Counted from the stretch's first letter, positions 33,371-41,547 are shown. The stretch: 64,000 bases of DNA from an uncultured Lachnospiraceae bacterium (GCA_946414885.1 CAMKQH010000010.1:1-64000); one strand, 5' to 3'. The notes: generated from the sequence alone by a model not told the origin. Translations and numbers: made by a program.

Positions 33371-35233
33371 TTACAAACCCAATCCGGAACCCAGTACGGA
33401 GGCAGATGCAGCCGGTTTCTGAAACAGCGATTCGAATTCTTCGCGGGTGATTCGCTCCTTTTCGAGAAGGAGTTTTGCACATCCGTGCAGCACTTCCATC
33501 TGGCCCTGGATCATCTCTTTTGCCTTTGCATAGCAGTCATCTACGATCTGCTTCACTTCAACGTCGATCTGGGCGGTCACGGCCTCACTGAAGGACTTCG
33601 TGTGTGCCAGGTCGCGTCCGATGAAGACTTCCTCGTCATCGGTATCGTAGCTGATCACGCCAATGTTTTCGGACATGCCGTATCTCGTAACCATTCTGCG
33701 GGCGATCTTCGTGGCTTTCTTGATGTCGCTGGACGCGCCAGTCGTAATGTCGCCAAAGATCAACTCCTCCGCAATGCGGCCGCCCAGGGAAACCATGATC
33801 TCCTGGAGCATGCGGCCCTTTGTCAGGAACATTTCATCCTTCTCCGGCAGGGGCATGGTGTAGCCAGCTGCGCCTTGGCCGGTGGGCACGATGGAGACGG
33901 TGTACACGGGGCCAACGTCCGGCAGAAGGTGGAAGAGGATCGCATGACCGGCCTCGTGATAGGCCGTGATCTTCTTTTCCTTGTCAGACACGATGCGGCT
34001 GTGCTTCTCCGTGCCAATGCCGATCTTGATAAATGCTTTGTTGATGTCGCTCTGGGAGATAAATGCCTTGTCTTCCTTTGCGGCGCCGATGGCTGCCTCG
34101 TTCATCAGATTCTCAAGGTCAGCACCGGAAAATCCGGCGGTGGTCTGTGCCACGTGCTTCAGGTTGACGTCATCGCCCAAGCTCTTATTCTTGGAATGTA
34201 CCTTCAAAATTTCCTCGCGGCCGCCCACGTCGGGAACGGACACGGTGACCTTGCGGTCGAAGCGGCCGGGACGAAGGATTGCGGGATCAAGAATGTCCAC
34301 GCGGTTCGTCGCTGCCATGATGATGATTCCTTCATTTTCGCCGAAACCGTCCATCTCAACAAGGAGCTGGTTCAGCGTCTGCTCTCTCTCGTCATGTCCG
34401 CCGCCAAGACCGGTACCTCTTCGTCTTGCCACGGCATCGATCTCATCGATGAACACGATGCAGGGAGAATTTCTCTTTGCTTCCGCGAACATGTCCCTCA
34501 CTCTCGCGGCACCCACGCCGACAAACATTTCCACGAAATCAGAACCGGAAATGCTGAAGAAGGGAACGCCTGCCTCACCGGCAACGGCCTTTGCAAGTAA
34601 TGTCTTACCAGTTCCGGGAGGGCCCTCGAGCAACACTCCCTTGGGGATTCTCGCGCCAAGCTTGGTGTATTTCTCAGGATTCTTAAGGAAGTCTACGATC
34701 TGCTCAAGCTCTTCCTTTTCTTCCCTTAATCCCGCCACGTTCTCAAAGGTTGTCTTCTTCGTGTCCTTGATCATTCTCGCGCGGCTCTTGCCAAAGGCCA
34801 GCATTTTGTTGTTGCTGGCATTGGCCTGCTCGTTGCTCTGCCCGAAGAAGATCATGAAGAGGAAGATACCGACCACGATGGCGATGAGCAGCGGCAAAAG
34901 TCTTGTCACCACCCAGCTCTCGCGCTTTACGTCCGCTATGTCCGGCGCGATACCGTAGCTCCGGACGAGCGCTTCGGCTTCCTGTATGTTTGTAACGTAG
35001 ACCCTGCGTATGCTCCCGTCCTTTAGGGAGACGAGAATGGATCCCGTCGGCGTCTCACTGTTCGGCGTGAGCACGACCTTAGTCACTTTGTTTCCCTCCA
35101 AGTCCGCAATGAACTTTTCCCTGGAGTATTCCTGCGCCCTGTCCGTGATCTTATTGATTCCCAGCAAGATCAAAAACAGGATCAGCAAGAATATAAAATA
35201 CGTTCCTATTCCACTGCTTTTTCTCTGTGGCAC
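33371..35233 (-). CDS. ftsH: ATP-dependent zinc metalloprotease FtsH
   Basis: The 620-aa product has two N-terminal membrane helices (about 10-27 and 115-135) flanking an extracytoplasmic domain. An AAA+ module follows with Walker A GPPGTGKT (about 205), Walker B IVFIDEIDAV and SRH region RPGRFDRKV. The M41 peptidase site is HEAGH (about 430). FtsH degrades damaged or unassembled membrane proteins and short-lived regulators. It lies 15 nt after hpt in the order tilS-hpt-ftsH, conserved with Bacillus. Confidence 0.97.
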   Translation of the reverse strand: MPQRKSSGIGTYFIFLLILFLILLGINKITDRAQEYSREKFIADLEGNKVTKVVLTPNSETPTGSILVSLKDGSIRRVYVTNIQEAEALVRSYGIAPDIADVKRESWVVTRLLPLLIAIVVGIFLFMIFFGQSNEQANASNNKMLAFGKSRARMIKDTKKTTFENVAGLREEKEELEQIVDFLKNPEKYTKLGARIPKGVLLEGPPGTGKTLLAKAVAGEAGVPFFSISGSDFVEMFVGVGAARVRDMFAEAKRNSPCIVFIDEIDAVARRRGTGLGGGHDEREQTLNQLLVEMDGFGENEGIIIMAATNRVDILDPAILRPGRFDRKVTVSVPDVGGREEILKVHSKNKSLGDDVNLKHVAQTTAGFSGADLENLMNEAAIGAAKEDKAFISQSDINKAFIKIGIGTEKHSRIVSDKEKKITAYHEAGHAILFHLLPDVGPVYTVSIVPTGQGAAGYTMPLPEKDEMFLTKGRMLQEIMVSLGGRIAEELIFGDITTGASSDIKKATKIARRMVTRYGMSENIGVISYDTDDEEVFIGRDLAHTKSFSEAVTAQIDVEVKQIVDDCYAKAKEMIQGQMEVLHGCAKLLLEKERITREEFESLFQKPAASASVLGSGLGL

Positions 35234-35248
35234 TGCCTAGTCCTCCCA

Positions 35249-35773
35249 TTAGTCAAAACTGATTACGCCTATGTAGGGGAGATTGCGGTATCTCTGATCA
35301 TAATCGAGACCGTATCCCACCACAAATTCATCCGGAATCTGGAATCCGGTATAATCCACGTCAACGTTCACCACCCTGCGGTCCGGCTTGTCAAGAAGCG
35401 TGCAGAGCTTAAGGCTCGCAGGCTTTCTGTCGCGAAGCATTTCCATGAGGTAACTTAAGGTTCTTCCGCTGTCAATGATGTCCTCCACGACGAGAACGTC
35501 CTTGCCCTGAATGGACTCGTCAAGATCCTTTACGATCTTAACAACGCCGCTAGACTTCGTGTCGCTCCCATAGCTGGAAACGCTCATGAAATCTAATGAG
35601 ACGTCCGTCGTAATTCTCTTCGCCAGTTCACACATGAAAAAGCTTCCGCCCTTCAGGACACAGATCAAGTGAATCTGCTTTCCTGCATAATCGCGGCTGA
35701 TCTGTTCGCCCATCTCTTTAATCCGACGGTCAACTTCTTCTTCCGATTTCAGTACTCTCACATGTTCCGCCAT
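35249..35773 (-). CDS. hpt: Hypoxanthine phosphoribosyltransferase
   Basis: The 174-aa product has the PRPP-binding motif VLVVEDIIDSGRTLSYL (about residues 96-112), the flexible loop SSYGSDTKSSG and the base-binding end of the family (VGYGLDYDQRYRNLPYIG). It converts hypoxanthine and guanine to IMP and GMP with PRPP. The start at 35773 (MAEHVRV) shares its A with the tilS stop (TGATG), with GGAGG 8 nt upstream inside tilS, so translation is coupled. Confidence 0.96.
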   Translation of the reverse strand: MAEHVRVLKSEEEVDRRIKEMGEQISRDYAGKQIHLICVLKGGSFFMCELAKRITTDVSLDFMSVSSYGSDTKSSGVVKIVKDLDESIQGKDVLVVEDIIDSGRTLSYLMEMLRDRKPASLKLCTLLDKPDRRVVNVDVDYTGFQIPDEFVVGYGLDYDQRYRNLPYIGVISFD

Positions 35774-37353
35774 CACGTTATCCTCCATTTTGTTTTCCGT
35801 TCCACTTGCAATATGGTTTTTGTCCCCTCGTCCACCTTGTAGGCTTCACTGATCCGGTGCCCCGTGATCCAAAGCACGTGGCTCCCCTCAGCAAGAAGCG
35901 GCAACGCTTCCCTGTCCTTCCTCGGGAACTTTTCCGTAATAAAATAAGTCTTTAACGTCTTCCGGACTGGCTTTCCTTCCCCCCCACGGATCATCAGAAA
36001 ATCTCCCGGTCTGCGCGTTCTGATGGAAAGCGTATTTTTTATTTTATCATAATCGAACCATTTCGTATAGGTTTTTTCTGGAATAATCTCTTTTTTTTCA
36101 TATGGGAGGCACTGAAACGTGAAAATGTCCTGCCCCCACAGAACTTCGATGATTTCGTTTTCTGACAGCATTGTCATGTCTATGATTTCCTCTAATTCCG
36201 TGAAATCTGCCTCAACGCCGTCGCCATTTTCCCCTGCATTCCGCTCAATGATCACCTTGTCATATTCTCTTCTGGCAAGGATTCCGAAGGGTAAGTCCGC
36301 CTCCCGGCCGCTCTCCCCGGAAAACAGATCCCGCACCATCTCCACGTGCGTTGCCCCCACGTTCTTTCCGCCCGGGCTGAGCTCCAACAAAAGCTCTAAG
36401 ATCAAGCGCTTTTGAAGAATGGGGGGAAGACTGGCAAATTCCGGAACCCTCACAAAATAAGCTCTGGATTGTGTTTCGCCGTCTGGTTGCTCCTCCCTCG
36501 CAGGCACTGCATCCTGCTTTGTCTCCACGCAAGTTGCCCTCGCGGCGTCCGTCTGTCCCTTCAGATAGTCTTCCGCCTCGGCCAAGAGCTCCGCCGCCTG
36601 GTTTAGGTGCTGCACGACGCCGCTGCAGATCTCCTTCTCCGCATAGGGAAGCACGTGATGCCGGATGCGGTTTCTCGCATAGGCATCCTCAAAATTCGTT
36701 GCGTCCTGACAATACGTGATGCCGTTTTCTTCCAAGTATTCCTCAATCTCCGCCCGCTCCAGGCAAAGAAGCGGCCGGATCACGGTCACGCCTGCTGCCG
36801 CCGTCTTCCGCACGGGAGGAATGCTGGCAAGGCCCTTTAGCCCGCTGCCCCGGAACAGGTGGAAAAGTAGGGTCTCCGCCCGGTCACCGGCATGATGCGC
36901 AAGGGCGATCTTGACACGTGAGCGATTGTTCCGTGCTTCCCCAAAGCATCCTGCGCCTGTCAACGCTCCGTCTGCTTCCGAAAGCCATTCCTTGGCATAT
37001 TCCTCGAAGGCTTCATACCGCGCCTTGCGGCCGGCCTCCTCCTCCGAGAGCCCCTCTTTTTCCGCAAGGGCAGGCACGTCGAAGTTTCTCTGCACGAAGG
37101 GGATCTCAAACTTTTCACACAGCGTCTTTACGTAAGCCGCGTCCTCGTCCGCCTCCGCACGGATGCCGTGATGCACGTGCAATACGCGCAGTTCAAGATT
37201 TAGTCGCTCCCGCATTTCACGCAATAAAAACAAGAGGCAGACGGAGTCTGCCCCACCTGACACTCCTGTCAGTATCCTGTCACCAGGTTCCAACGTCCCG
37301 TGAGCTTCACAATATTCCCAAACCTTTTTCGTGATTTGCCCTGTTCTTTTCAT
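35773..37353 (-). CDS. tilS: tRNA(Ile)-lysidine synthase
   Basis: The 526-aa product has the PP-loop ILTGVSGGADSVCLLFLL (about residues 26-43), the downstream DRAETLLFHLFRGSG motif and the TilS C-terminal domain (GDFLMIRGGEGKPVRKTLKT YFITEKFPRKDR). It makes lysidine at C34 of tRNA-Ile(CAU). An unusual feature is an insertion at about 130-150 (GALTGAGCFGEARNNRSRVK) within the PP-loop domain. The ATG lies only 8 nt after a good -10 box and has no ribosome site, so the mRNA from that promoter would be leaderless. Confidence 0.94.
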   Translation of the reverse strand: MKRTGQITKKVWEYCEAHGTLEPGDRILTGVSGGADSVCLLFLLREMRERLNLELRVLHVHHGIRAEADEDAAYVKTLCEKFEIPFVQRNFDVPALAEKEGLSEEEAGRKARYEAFEEYAKEWLSEADGALTGAGCFGEARNNRSRVKIALAHHAGDRAETLLFHLFRGSGLKGLASIPPVRKTAAAGVTVIRPLLCLERAEIEEYLEENGITYCQDATNFEDAYARNRIRHHVLPYAEKEICSGVVQHLNQAAELLAEAEDYLKGQTDAARATCVETKQDAVPAREEQPDGETQSRAYFVRVPEFASLPPILQKRLILELLLELSPGGKNVGATHVEMVRDLFSGESGREADLPFGILARREYDKVIIERNAGENGDGVEADFTELEEIIDMTMLSENEIIEVLWGQDIFTFQCLPYEKKEIIPEKTYTKWFDYDKIKNTLSIRTRRPGDFLMIRGGEGKPVRKTLKTYFITEKFPRKDREALPLLAEGSHVLWITGHRISEAYKVDEGTKTILQVERKTKWRIT

Positions 37354-37361
37354 GATATTTA

Positions 37362-37390
37362 AATGTAGCTCAATCCCGCAAAAAAGTCAA
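37362..37390 (-). promoter_or_regulatory. Promoter of tilS-hpt-ftsH (predicted leaderless start)
   Basis: TTGACT (37385-37390) and TACATT (37362-37367) are 17 bp apart on the minus strand. The tilS ATG (37353) begins 8 nt past the -10 box, so a normal start site leaves 0-3 nt of leader. No Shine-Dalgarno precedes the ATG. Confidence 0.65.
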
Positions 37391-37405
37391 CGTTTTCGGG
37401 GATTC

Positions 37406-38578
37406 TTAAGGATTCTTCCATAGCGTTGCCACCAGGATCGTCATGTCGTCCCGTATGTTCCCCTCGCTGGCAAAAATGGCAAGCTTCATGAGTTTCTCCG
37501 CCATTTCCCTGGGGCTTAACTCCTCCATTCCCGCAAGACACTCCAGCACGGCCGTCTCATATCCCTTTTCGCGAAAGGCCTCCAGCACGCCGTCCGTAAG
37601 GAGGATGACGCTGTCTCCCTCCCGCAGGCGGACGTGATCTCTCTGAGGTTCCAAATCCTGAAAAATACCCAGCGGAAGCTGCCCGCCGGAAATGGCATCC
37701 ACCTTCTCTCCGTGCTTTCGGAAGGAGACGGCGCCTCCGGCCTTACAAAACTGGCATTCTCCCGTTGACAGATCCATTTGACAGACGTCCAGCGTGGGGT
37801 GCCCGACCTCCTCGCCATTGGTCACAGCCGTGGCGTTCACCATCTTGAGCGCAGTCTCAGGCTTATATCCCGTCTCCAAAAGCTTTTCCATGAGGTCCAA
37901 AACCCACCCGCTCCCCATGGAAGCCTTCTCTCCGGAGCCCGTGCCGTCCGACAGAAGGAGCGTTACCGATCCCCGCTCCGATTGCAGGATGGAATAATTG
38001 TCTCCCGAGATCTCCTCTCGCCCCTTGATCACCCGTGCAAAGCCCGTAAAAGCGACGTAAACCGGTTCCTCCACAAACAAAAAGGATTTTGCCTCGCGCC
38101 CCACGTATTCCCTGGCCGTGAGTGAGAGACAATATTTTTTCCCAAGAACTGCCGACAATACCTCCTGTGCCTCCCTGGCGGACACGGCCTCCTCCCGATC
38201 CGTACGAAGGCAAAGCGTGATCTCCCGGAGGGGCATGCGGCACGCTCCTTCCAGGATCAGACGCTTAGCGCGAAGCTCCCGCAAAAGTCGCCGCCAAACC
38301 TTTTCCTCCAAGGGTTCCAGCCCTGCCATCTCCCCAGCCGTCTGATCCATGATGTCCGCGAGCTCCAATAGATGTCCCGCGATCACGCCGCAATTCTCCC
38401 GTAGCCTTTCCTCCTCAAAGAACGCCCGCCGGTCCAGCCCCTTGGGCGGCTCCTTTCGCTCAAAACTTCTGGCAAGCTCCCGAAAGCTTTCCGCATACCC
38501 GCAAAGCTTTTCGCCGCAAACGGACGTCTCCTGAAACCACGTTCTCCCCTGTTTCATCCTCTCTTCCACAAACTGCAT
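37406..38578 (-). CDS. spoIIE: SpoIIE-family PP2C phosphatase lacking the membrane domain
   Basis: The 390-aa product corresponds to the cytosolic part of SpoIIE: a helical regulatory region (about 1-170) and a PPM/PP2C domain (about 180-390) with metal Asp in SGDNYSI and LLLSDGTGSGEKAS, VILLTDGVLEAF, and IRDDMTILV. B. subtilis SpoIIE (about 827 aa) dephosphorylates SpoIIAA to activate sigma-F and has about ten membrane helices before this part; here they are absent. Gene order (divIC upstream, tilS downstream) supports orthology. AGGGGG precedes the ATG. The promoter has the 21-bp spacer typical of Spo0A-activated sigma-A promoters. Confidence 0.85.
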   Translation of the reverse strand: MQFVEERMKQGRTWFQETSVCGEKLCGYAESFRELARSFERKEPPKGLDRRAFFEEERLRENCGVIAGHLLELADIMDQTAGEMAGLEPLEEKVWRRLLRELRAKRLILEGACRMPLREITLCLRTDREEAVSAREAQEVLSAVLGKKYCLSLTAREYVGREAKSFLFVEEPVYVAFTGFARVIKGREEISGDNYSILQSERGSVTLLLSDGTGSGEKASMGSGWVLDLMEKLLETGYKPETALKMVNATAVTNGEEVGHPTLDVCQMDLSTGECQFCKAGGAVSFRKHGEKVDAISGGQLPLGIFQDLEPQRDHVRLREGDSVILLTDGVLEAFREKGYETAVLECLAGMEELSPREMAEKLMKLAIFASEGNIRDDMTILVATLWKNP

Positions 38579-38612
38579 CCCAATCGCCCCCTTTTCCGGT
38601 CCTTTGGTTGCA

Positions 38613-38645
38613 ATTATAGAAAGTGAGGGCTTGTCTTTTTGTCAA
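38613..38645 (-). promoter_or_regulatory. Spo0A-type sigma-A promoter of spoIIE
   Basis: TTGACA (38640-38645) and TATAAT (38613-38618) are both perfect but 21 bp apart. B. subtilis spoIIE and spoIIG have this abnormal spacing and need Spo0A~P. TTTGACA and AAAGACA on the minus strand match the 0A box (TTCGACA) at 6/7 and 5/7 and lie 10 bp apart. Confidence 0.7.
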
Positions 38646-38675
38646 ATCCGGTTGCGTTTGCCTTAATAATTTGCG

Positions 38676-38708
38676 ACAAAAAAAGCAGAAGCCTTAAGGC
38701 TCCTGCTT
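38676..38708 (-). terminator. Terminator overlapping the divIC 3' end
   Basis: AAGCAGGAGCC and GGCTTCTGCTT pair around TTAA, followed by TTTTTTT. The first arm encodes the last residues of DivIC (KQEP) and the loop contains its TAA stop (38694-38696). Confidence 0.88.
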
Positions 38709-39044
38709 AAACAAGATCTCACCGTCATATACGAGCCCCAGCTGCTCCTGAGCCACCTTCTCAACGTAGCCCTTCGTCTGGGTATATTTCCGGAATTCCT
38801 CCAGTTTCTTTGCCCGCTCCTCTTCCCTTTGGATCTCCGCCTCAAGCTCAGCGATCTTTTGATCGTAGGCATCAATCTTTTTCTGAAGGCCCACGGCACT
38901 CACCGCGATCACCGCCACGATGACCAGCACCGCCAGCGTTACCAAAAACATGCTGACGCGGTTCTGCTGACGCTTCCGGTATGCAGCTTTTTTTCTCCTC
39001 TGGCGTCCGGGCCTTTGCCTTTCGCCTGAATATCTTCCTGCCAT
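38694..39044 (-). CDS. divIC: Septum formation protein DivIC/FtsB family
   Basis: The 116-aa product has a very basic N-terminus (RQRPGRQRRKKAAYRKRQQN), one membrane helix (MFLVTLAVLVIVAVIAVSAV), a coiled coil (KKIDAYDQKIAELEAEIQRE) and the FtsB/DivIC end (YTQTKGYVEKVAQEQLGLVY). It works with FtsL and DivIB in the division septum. It overlaps the yabQ frame by 173 nt and ends inside its own terminator. Order yabP-yabQ-divIC-spoIIE is as in Bacillus. Confidence 0.9.
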   Translation of the reverse strand: MAGRYSGERQRPGRQRRKKAAYRKRQQNRVSMFLVTLAVLVIVAVIAVSAVGLQKKIDAYDQKIAELEAEIQREEERAKKLEEFRKYTQTKGYVEKVAQEQLGLVYDGEILFKQEP

Positions 39045-39396
39045 GGCACTTCACTCCTTTGCCTATTATTTTAGCCACTTGAAAAAGCCCCGTCAACAGC
39101 TTTTTCATGACAAGCGTCGCATATTTCAGGAAAAGCGGGCTTGCAAGCCTTTCATAGGCCCAGATGCCGGCTCCGGTGGCAAGGATCGCGTACCACCGGA
39201 GGATCCCGTAATTTTCATAGTGTAAAAGCCGCAGCGCCTCCCCCGTAAGGAAGCACCAAAAGGCGAGATCCTCCAAGGACGTAAGGACCGCGCCTCTTGG
39301 AATGACGCGCCGCAGCACCCTCAGTACGTCATAGACGAAGGCCAGAAATATGCCCATCTCCATGGCATGGAGGAGGAACTCGTTTTCCTGCGTCAC
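38872..39396 (-). CDS. yabQ: Spore cortex biosynthesis protein YabQ
   Basis: The 174-aa product has YabQ features: FLLHAMEMGIFLAFVYDVLRVLRR (given here as start and end of the first helix), then LEDLAFWCFLTGEALRLLHY and a third helix (WYAILATGAGIWAYERLA). YabQ is a sporulation membrane protein needed for cortex formation. The last 58 residues or so are read from the divIC gene in another frame and are Gly/Arg/Glu-rich, so the useful protein may end earlier in evolution but the stop is where stated. It lies 9 nt after yabP. Confidence 0.85.
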   Translation of the reverse strand: MTQENEFLLHAMEMGIFLAFVYDVLRVLRRVIPRGAVLTSLEDLAFWCFLTGEALRLLHYENYGILRWYAILATGAGIWAYERLASPLFLKYATLVMKKLLTGLFQVAKIIGKGVKCHGRKIFRRKAKARTPEEKKSCIPEASAEPRQHVFGNAGGAGHRGGDRGECRGPSEKD

Positions 39397-39405
39397 AAAA
39401 GCCTC

Positions 39406-39696
39406 CTACCGGAACAGGCGCGTGAGCAGGGACGCCGCCTTCTGCTGCCCGCTCTGCGGCGCGTCGGAATAGGCAAAGCTGTCCAGCCTCCCGTCCACGT
39501 CGACCTCGCCCTTTTCCAGCGTCAGCCGGCTTACGTGCAAGTCCTCTCCCTTGATGAGAAGCATCCCCTGCTCCGTCTCCAGCAAAACCTCATGCAGGTC
39601 AAAGGACAGAACGTCCTTCACGCCGCTCAAGGTGCAGGTTTTTCGTCCGGACATCGTCATTTTATGGGTCTTCACGGGAACGTTCAATTCTTCCAT
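39406..39696 (-). CDS. yabP: Sporulation protein YabP
   Basis: The 96-aa product matches the YabP/YqfC family: HKMTMSGRKTCTLSGVKDVL, SFDLHEVLLETEQGMLLIKG, LHVSRLTLEKGEVDVDGRL. It is produced in the mother cell in B. subtilis. GGAGGATGGCCT precedes the ATG. A sigma-E-like promoter lies about 50 bp upstream. It starts the yabP-yabQ-divIC group. Confidence 0.93.
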   Translation of the reverse strand: MEELNVPVKTHKMTMSGRKTCTLSGVKDVLSFDLHEVLLETEQGMLLIKGEDLHVSRLTLEKGEVDVDGRLDSFAYSDAPQSGQQKAASLLTRLFR

Positions 39697-39746
39697 AGGC
39701 CATCCTCCTTCAGCCGGCGTATTCTACGCTGCCGGCCCGTCAACAC

Positions 39747-39774
39747 AGTATATGTTCACCCAGAGGATATATGC
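39747..39774 (-). promoter_or_regulatory. Possible sigma-E promoter of yabP-yabQ
   Basis: On the minus strand GCATATA (39768-39774) is followed after 13 nt by CATATACT (39747-39754), close to the sigma-E -10 consensus CATACA-T. The spacing is slightly short. Confidence 0.4.
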
Positions 39775-39778
39775 AAAA

Positions 39779-39810
39779 ATAAAAAGACCGCACGAAATTC
39801 GTGCGGCCTT
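39779..39810 (-). terminator. Terminator of hup-rqcP
   Basis: CCGCACGAA and TTCGTGCGG pair with a 1-3 nt loop and are followed by TCTTTTTATTTTT on the minus strand, 7 nt after the rqcP stop. Confidence 0.92.
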
Positions 39811-39816
39811 GCCTGT

Positions 39817-40056
39817 TCACAGATATTTAAACATTTCCGAGGCCTCTTCCTTGCGGACGGTCTCTTGCACGTCAAGCACCTCCACCTTGACCTCCTTGTT
39901 ACCGAAGCCAATGGTGATCACGTCGCCTACCTTAACGTTTGTGGAAGCCTTTGCAGGCTTGTCATTGATCATGACCCTTCCGCCGTCACAGGCCTCGTTG
40001 GCCACCGTGCGGCGCTTGATCAATCGGGATACTTTTAAATATTTGTCCAGTCTCAT
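39817..40056 (-). CDS. rqcP: Ribosome quality-control S4-domain protein RqcP
   Basis: The 79-aa product is a single S4 RNA-binding domain (MRLDKYLKVSRLIKRRTVAN, then GRVMINDKPAKASTNVKVGD, IGFGN). The YabO/Hsp15 group binds the peptidyl-tRNA-50S complex and supports alanine tailing with RqcH. It lies 11 nt after hup and shares its promoter and terminator. Confidence 0.93.
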   Translation of the reverse strand: MRLDKYLKVSRLIKRRTVANEACDGGRVMINDKPAKASTNVKVGDVITIGFGNKEVKVEVLDVQETVRKEEASEMFKYL

Positions 40057-40067
40057 TTTTTCAACCC

Positions 40068-40343
40068 TTATGCGTTGATCTCATCCTTCAAAGCCTTGCC
40101 AGCCTTGAACTTAGGTGCCTTGGAAGCAGGAATCTTGATGGTCTTATTGGTAGCAGGGTTTCTGCCCTCTCTGGCTGCCCTTGCGGATACTTCGAAAGTG
40201 CCGAAGCCAACCAGCTGAACCTTCTCACCCTTCTTTAACTCATTGGTTACGACGTCAGTGAAAGCCTTCAGAGCCTTCTCTGCATCCTTCTTGGAAATTT
40301 CTGCGTTCTCAGCGATAGCTGCGATCAATTCTGCCTTGTTCAT
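40068..40343 (-). CDS. hup: HU family DNA-binding protein
   Basis: The 91-aa product has the full HU pattern: MNKAELIAAIAENAEISKKD, GFGTFEVSARAAREGRNPAT and the C-terminal IPASKAPKFKAGKALKDEI. It bends and compacts DNA as a dimer. A consensus promoter lies at 40415-40443 and AAGGAG precedes the ATG. Confidence 0.97.
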   Translation of the reverse strand: MNKAELIAAIAENAEISKKDAEKALKAFTDVVTNELKKGEKVQLVGFGTFEVSARAAREGRNPATNKTIKIPASKAPKFKAGKALKDEINA

Positions 40344-40414
40344 TGTTTAGAACTCCTTCCTGTTGGTATAAAATGTCATGCCCGCCATTCCTCCGGAACG
40401 CGAGCCTAAACAAG

Positions 40415-40443
40415 AATATAGCCGTTTTTATTGGCTTTGTCAA
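40415..40443 (-). promoter_or_regulatory. Strong sigma-A promoter of hup-rqcP
   Basis: TTGACA (40438-40443) and TATATT (40415-40420) are 17 bp apart on the minus strand, about 72 nt before the hup start codon. Confidence 0.85.
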
Positions 40444-40461
40444 GGTTTTTTGTGGTTTTCC

Positions 40462-41547
40462 CTAAATCCGGAAAACCGTGTCCAGAAATTCCTTTTTCTC
40501 TTTCTCCTGCGCCGTCAGTTTCTCAAGTTTCTCCAAATTCTTCCAGGGAATCCACGCCTTTCCTGAATTATAGTAAAAATTTGCGATCTTCCAGAACTTC
40601 TCCGGATATGCAAGCCGGTAATACAGGTCGATCCTGCTGATGGCAGAGAGCGGCCGGATTCTTTCATACTCGCTTAAGAGTCTTTCCCCAAGGGAAACGG
40701 ACCATCCGCTCTTCTCCAAAAGTTTTCGCATCAAAAGATGCAGATCCCGCACGGGGTCATCCAAAATGCACCGTTCAAAATTGATCAGATACCAATTCCT
40801 TTGATACGTAAGCACGTTGTGATACTGATAATCCCCATGACAGTAAGCCTCCCGCGGATGCTTCCTCGCCGTAGCCGCATAAGACTGCCAGCCCTCCGAG
40901 GCCTCCCGCGACATTTCCATAAATCTGTCAAAGCAGCCAAGGAGCGAAATCTCAAACCAGGTCTTCTGGCTCCGGCCCAAAAGGAATTTCCGGATCCGGC
41001 GGAGCTCACGGTTCCGCTTTTCATATTCCGCCGCCACGTTGAAGGGAATTTCGGGCGTTGGCTCCGGCGATTGGACGCCCGGTACGGGCAACTCTGACTC
41101 AAGTAGTTGGACGTCCTGCCCAGGTAGCTTCTGCTCAGGCGATTGCTCTCCTTGGCCAGGCAACTCCGGCTCAGGCAAAAGGCCGTCCTGGGTGGACAGA
41201 TGGAGCTTGGCAAGCACGCGCACCGCAGCAAGGCACTCCTCCGTCTCCCGCACGTTACACTCCCTGCCCTCGCGGTACGTCTTCAAAAGATATTTAACGC
41301 CGTCATGATCCCTGACAAAGAGCTCGCCCTCCTTCGTGGGAAGGAGCTGCTCCGTCTCCACAAGCCCGCGTTTCTCAACCGTGCGAAGGAGTCTTTGCTG
41401 CACCCGCAGGTGCTGCGGACTTCCCATATATTCCTTAAAGATCAGCGTACCCTTGTCCGTATCGCAAAGGATGGCACCCCGACCCTTCCGGGTTCCCGTC
41501 ACCTCAATTTCATACTGCTCCAGCAAACTGACAGCTCTGTCATTCAT
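40462..41547 (-). CDS. CotS-like spore-coat kinase-fold protein with inserted repeats
   Basis: The 361-aa product resembles CotS/YutH/YsxE spore-coat proteins of the aminoglycoside-phosphotransferase fold: LIFKEYMGSPQHLRVQQRLL, the catalytic-loop-like YCHGDYQYHNVLTY and LINFERCILDDPVRDLHLLM. The usual metal Asp (IDF) is Asn (INF), so kinase activity is doubtful. Between the lobes (about 125-165) lies a low-complexity stretch of degenerate repeats such as LPGQGEQSPEQK and LPVPGVQSPEP that is not normal for the family. It probably acts in spore coat assembly. Confidence 0.75.
   Translation of the reverse strand: MNDRAVSLLEQYEIEVTGTRKGRGAILCDTDKGTLIFKEYMGSPQHLRVQQRLLRTVEKRGLVETEQLLPTKEGELFVRDHDGVKYLLKTYREGRECNVRETEECLAAVRVLAKLHLSTQDGLLPEPELPGQGEQSPEQKLPGQDVQLLESELPVPGVQSPEPTPEIPFNVAAEYEKRNRELRRIRKFLLGRSQKTWFEISLLGCFDRFMEMSREASEGWQSYAATARKHPREAYCHGDYQYHNVLTYQRNWYLINFERCILDDPVRDLHLLMRKLLEKSGWSVSLGERLLSEYERIRPLSAISRIDLYYRLAYPEKFWKIANFYYNSGKAWIPWKNLEKLEKLTAQEKEKKEFLDTVFRI

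Noticed and set aside
33485-34958. Long plus-strand frames opposite ftsH (up to 371 aa)
   Set aside because: They mirror the codon bias of ftsH, show no domain and lack ribosome sites. The same holds for frames opposite the GH13, HAD-CCA, leuA and serine acetyltransferase genes.
36260-37135. Frames opposite and within tilS
   Set aside because: tilS has a continuous 526-aa frame with all motifs; the overlapping frames are shadows.
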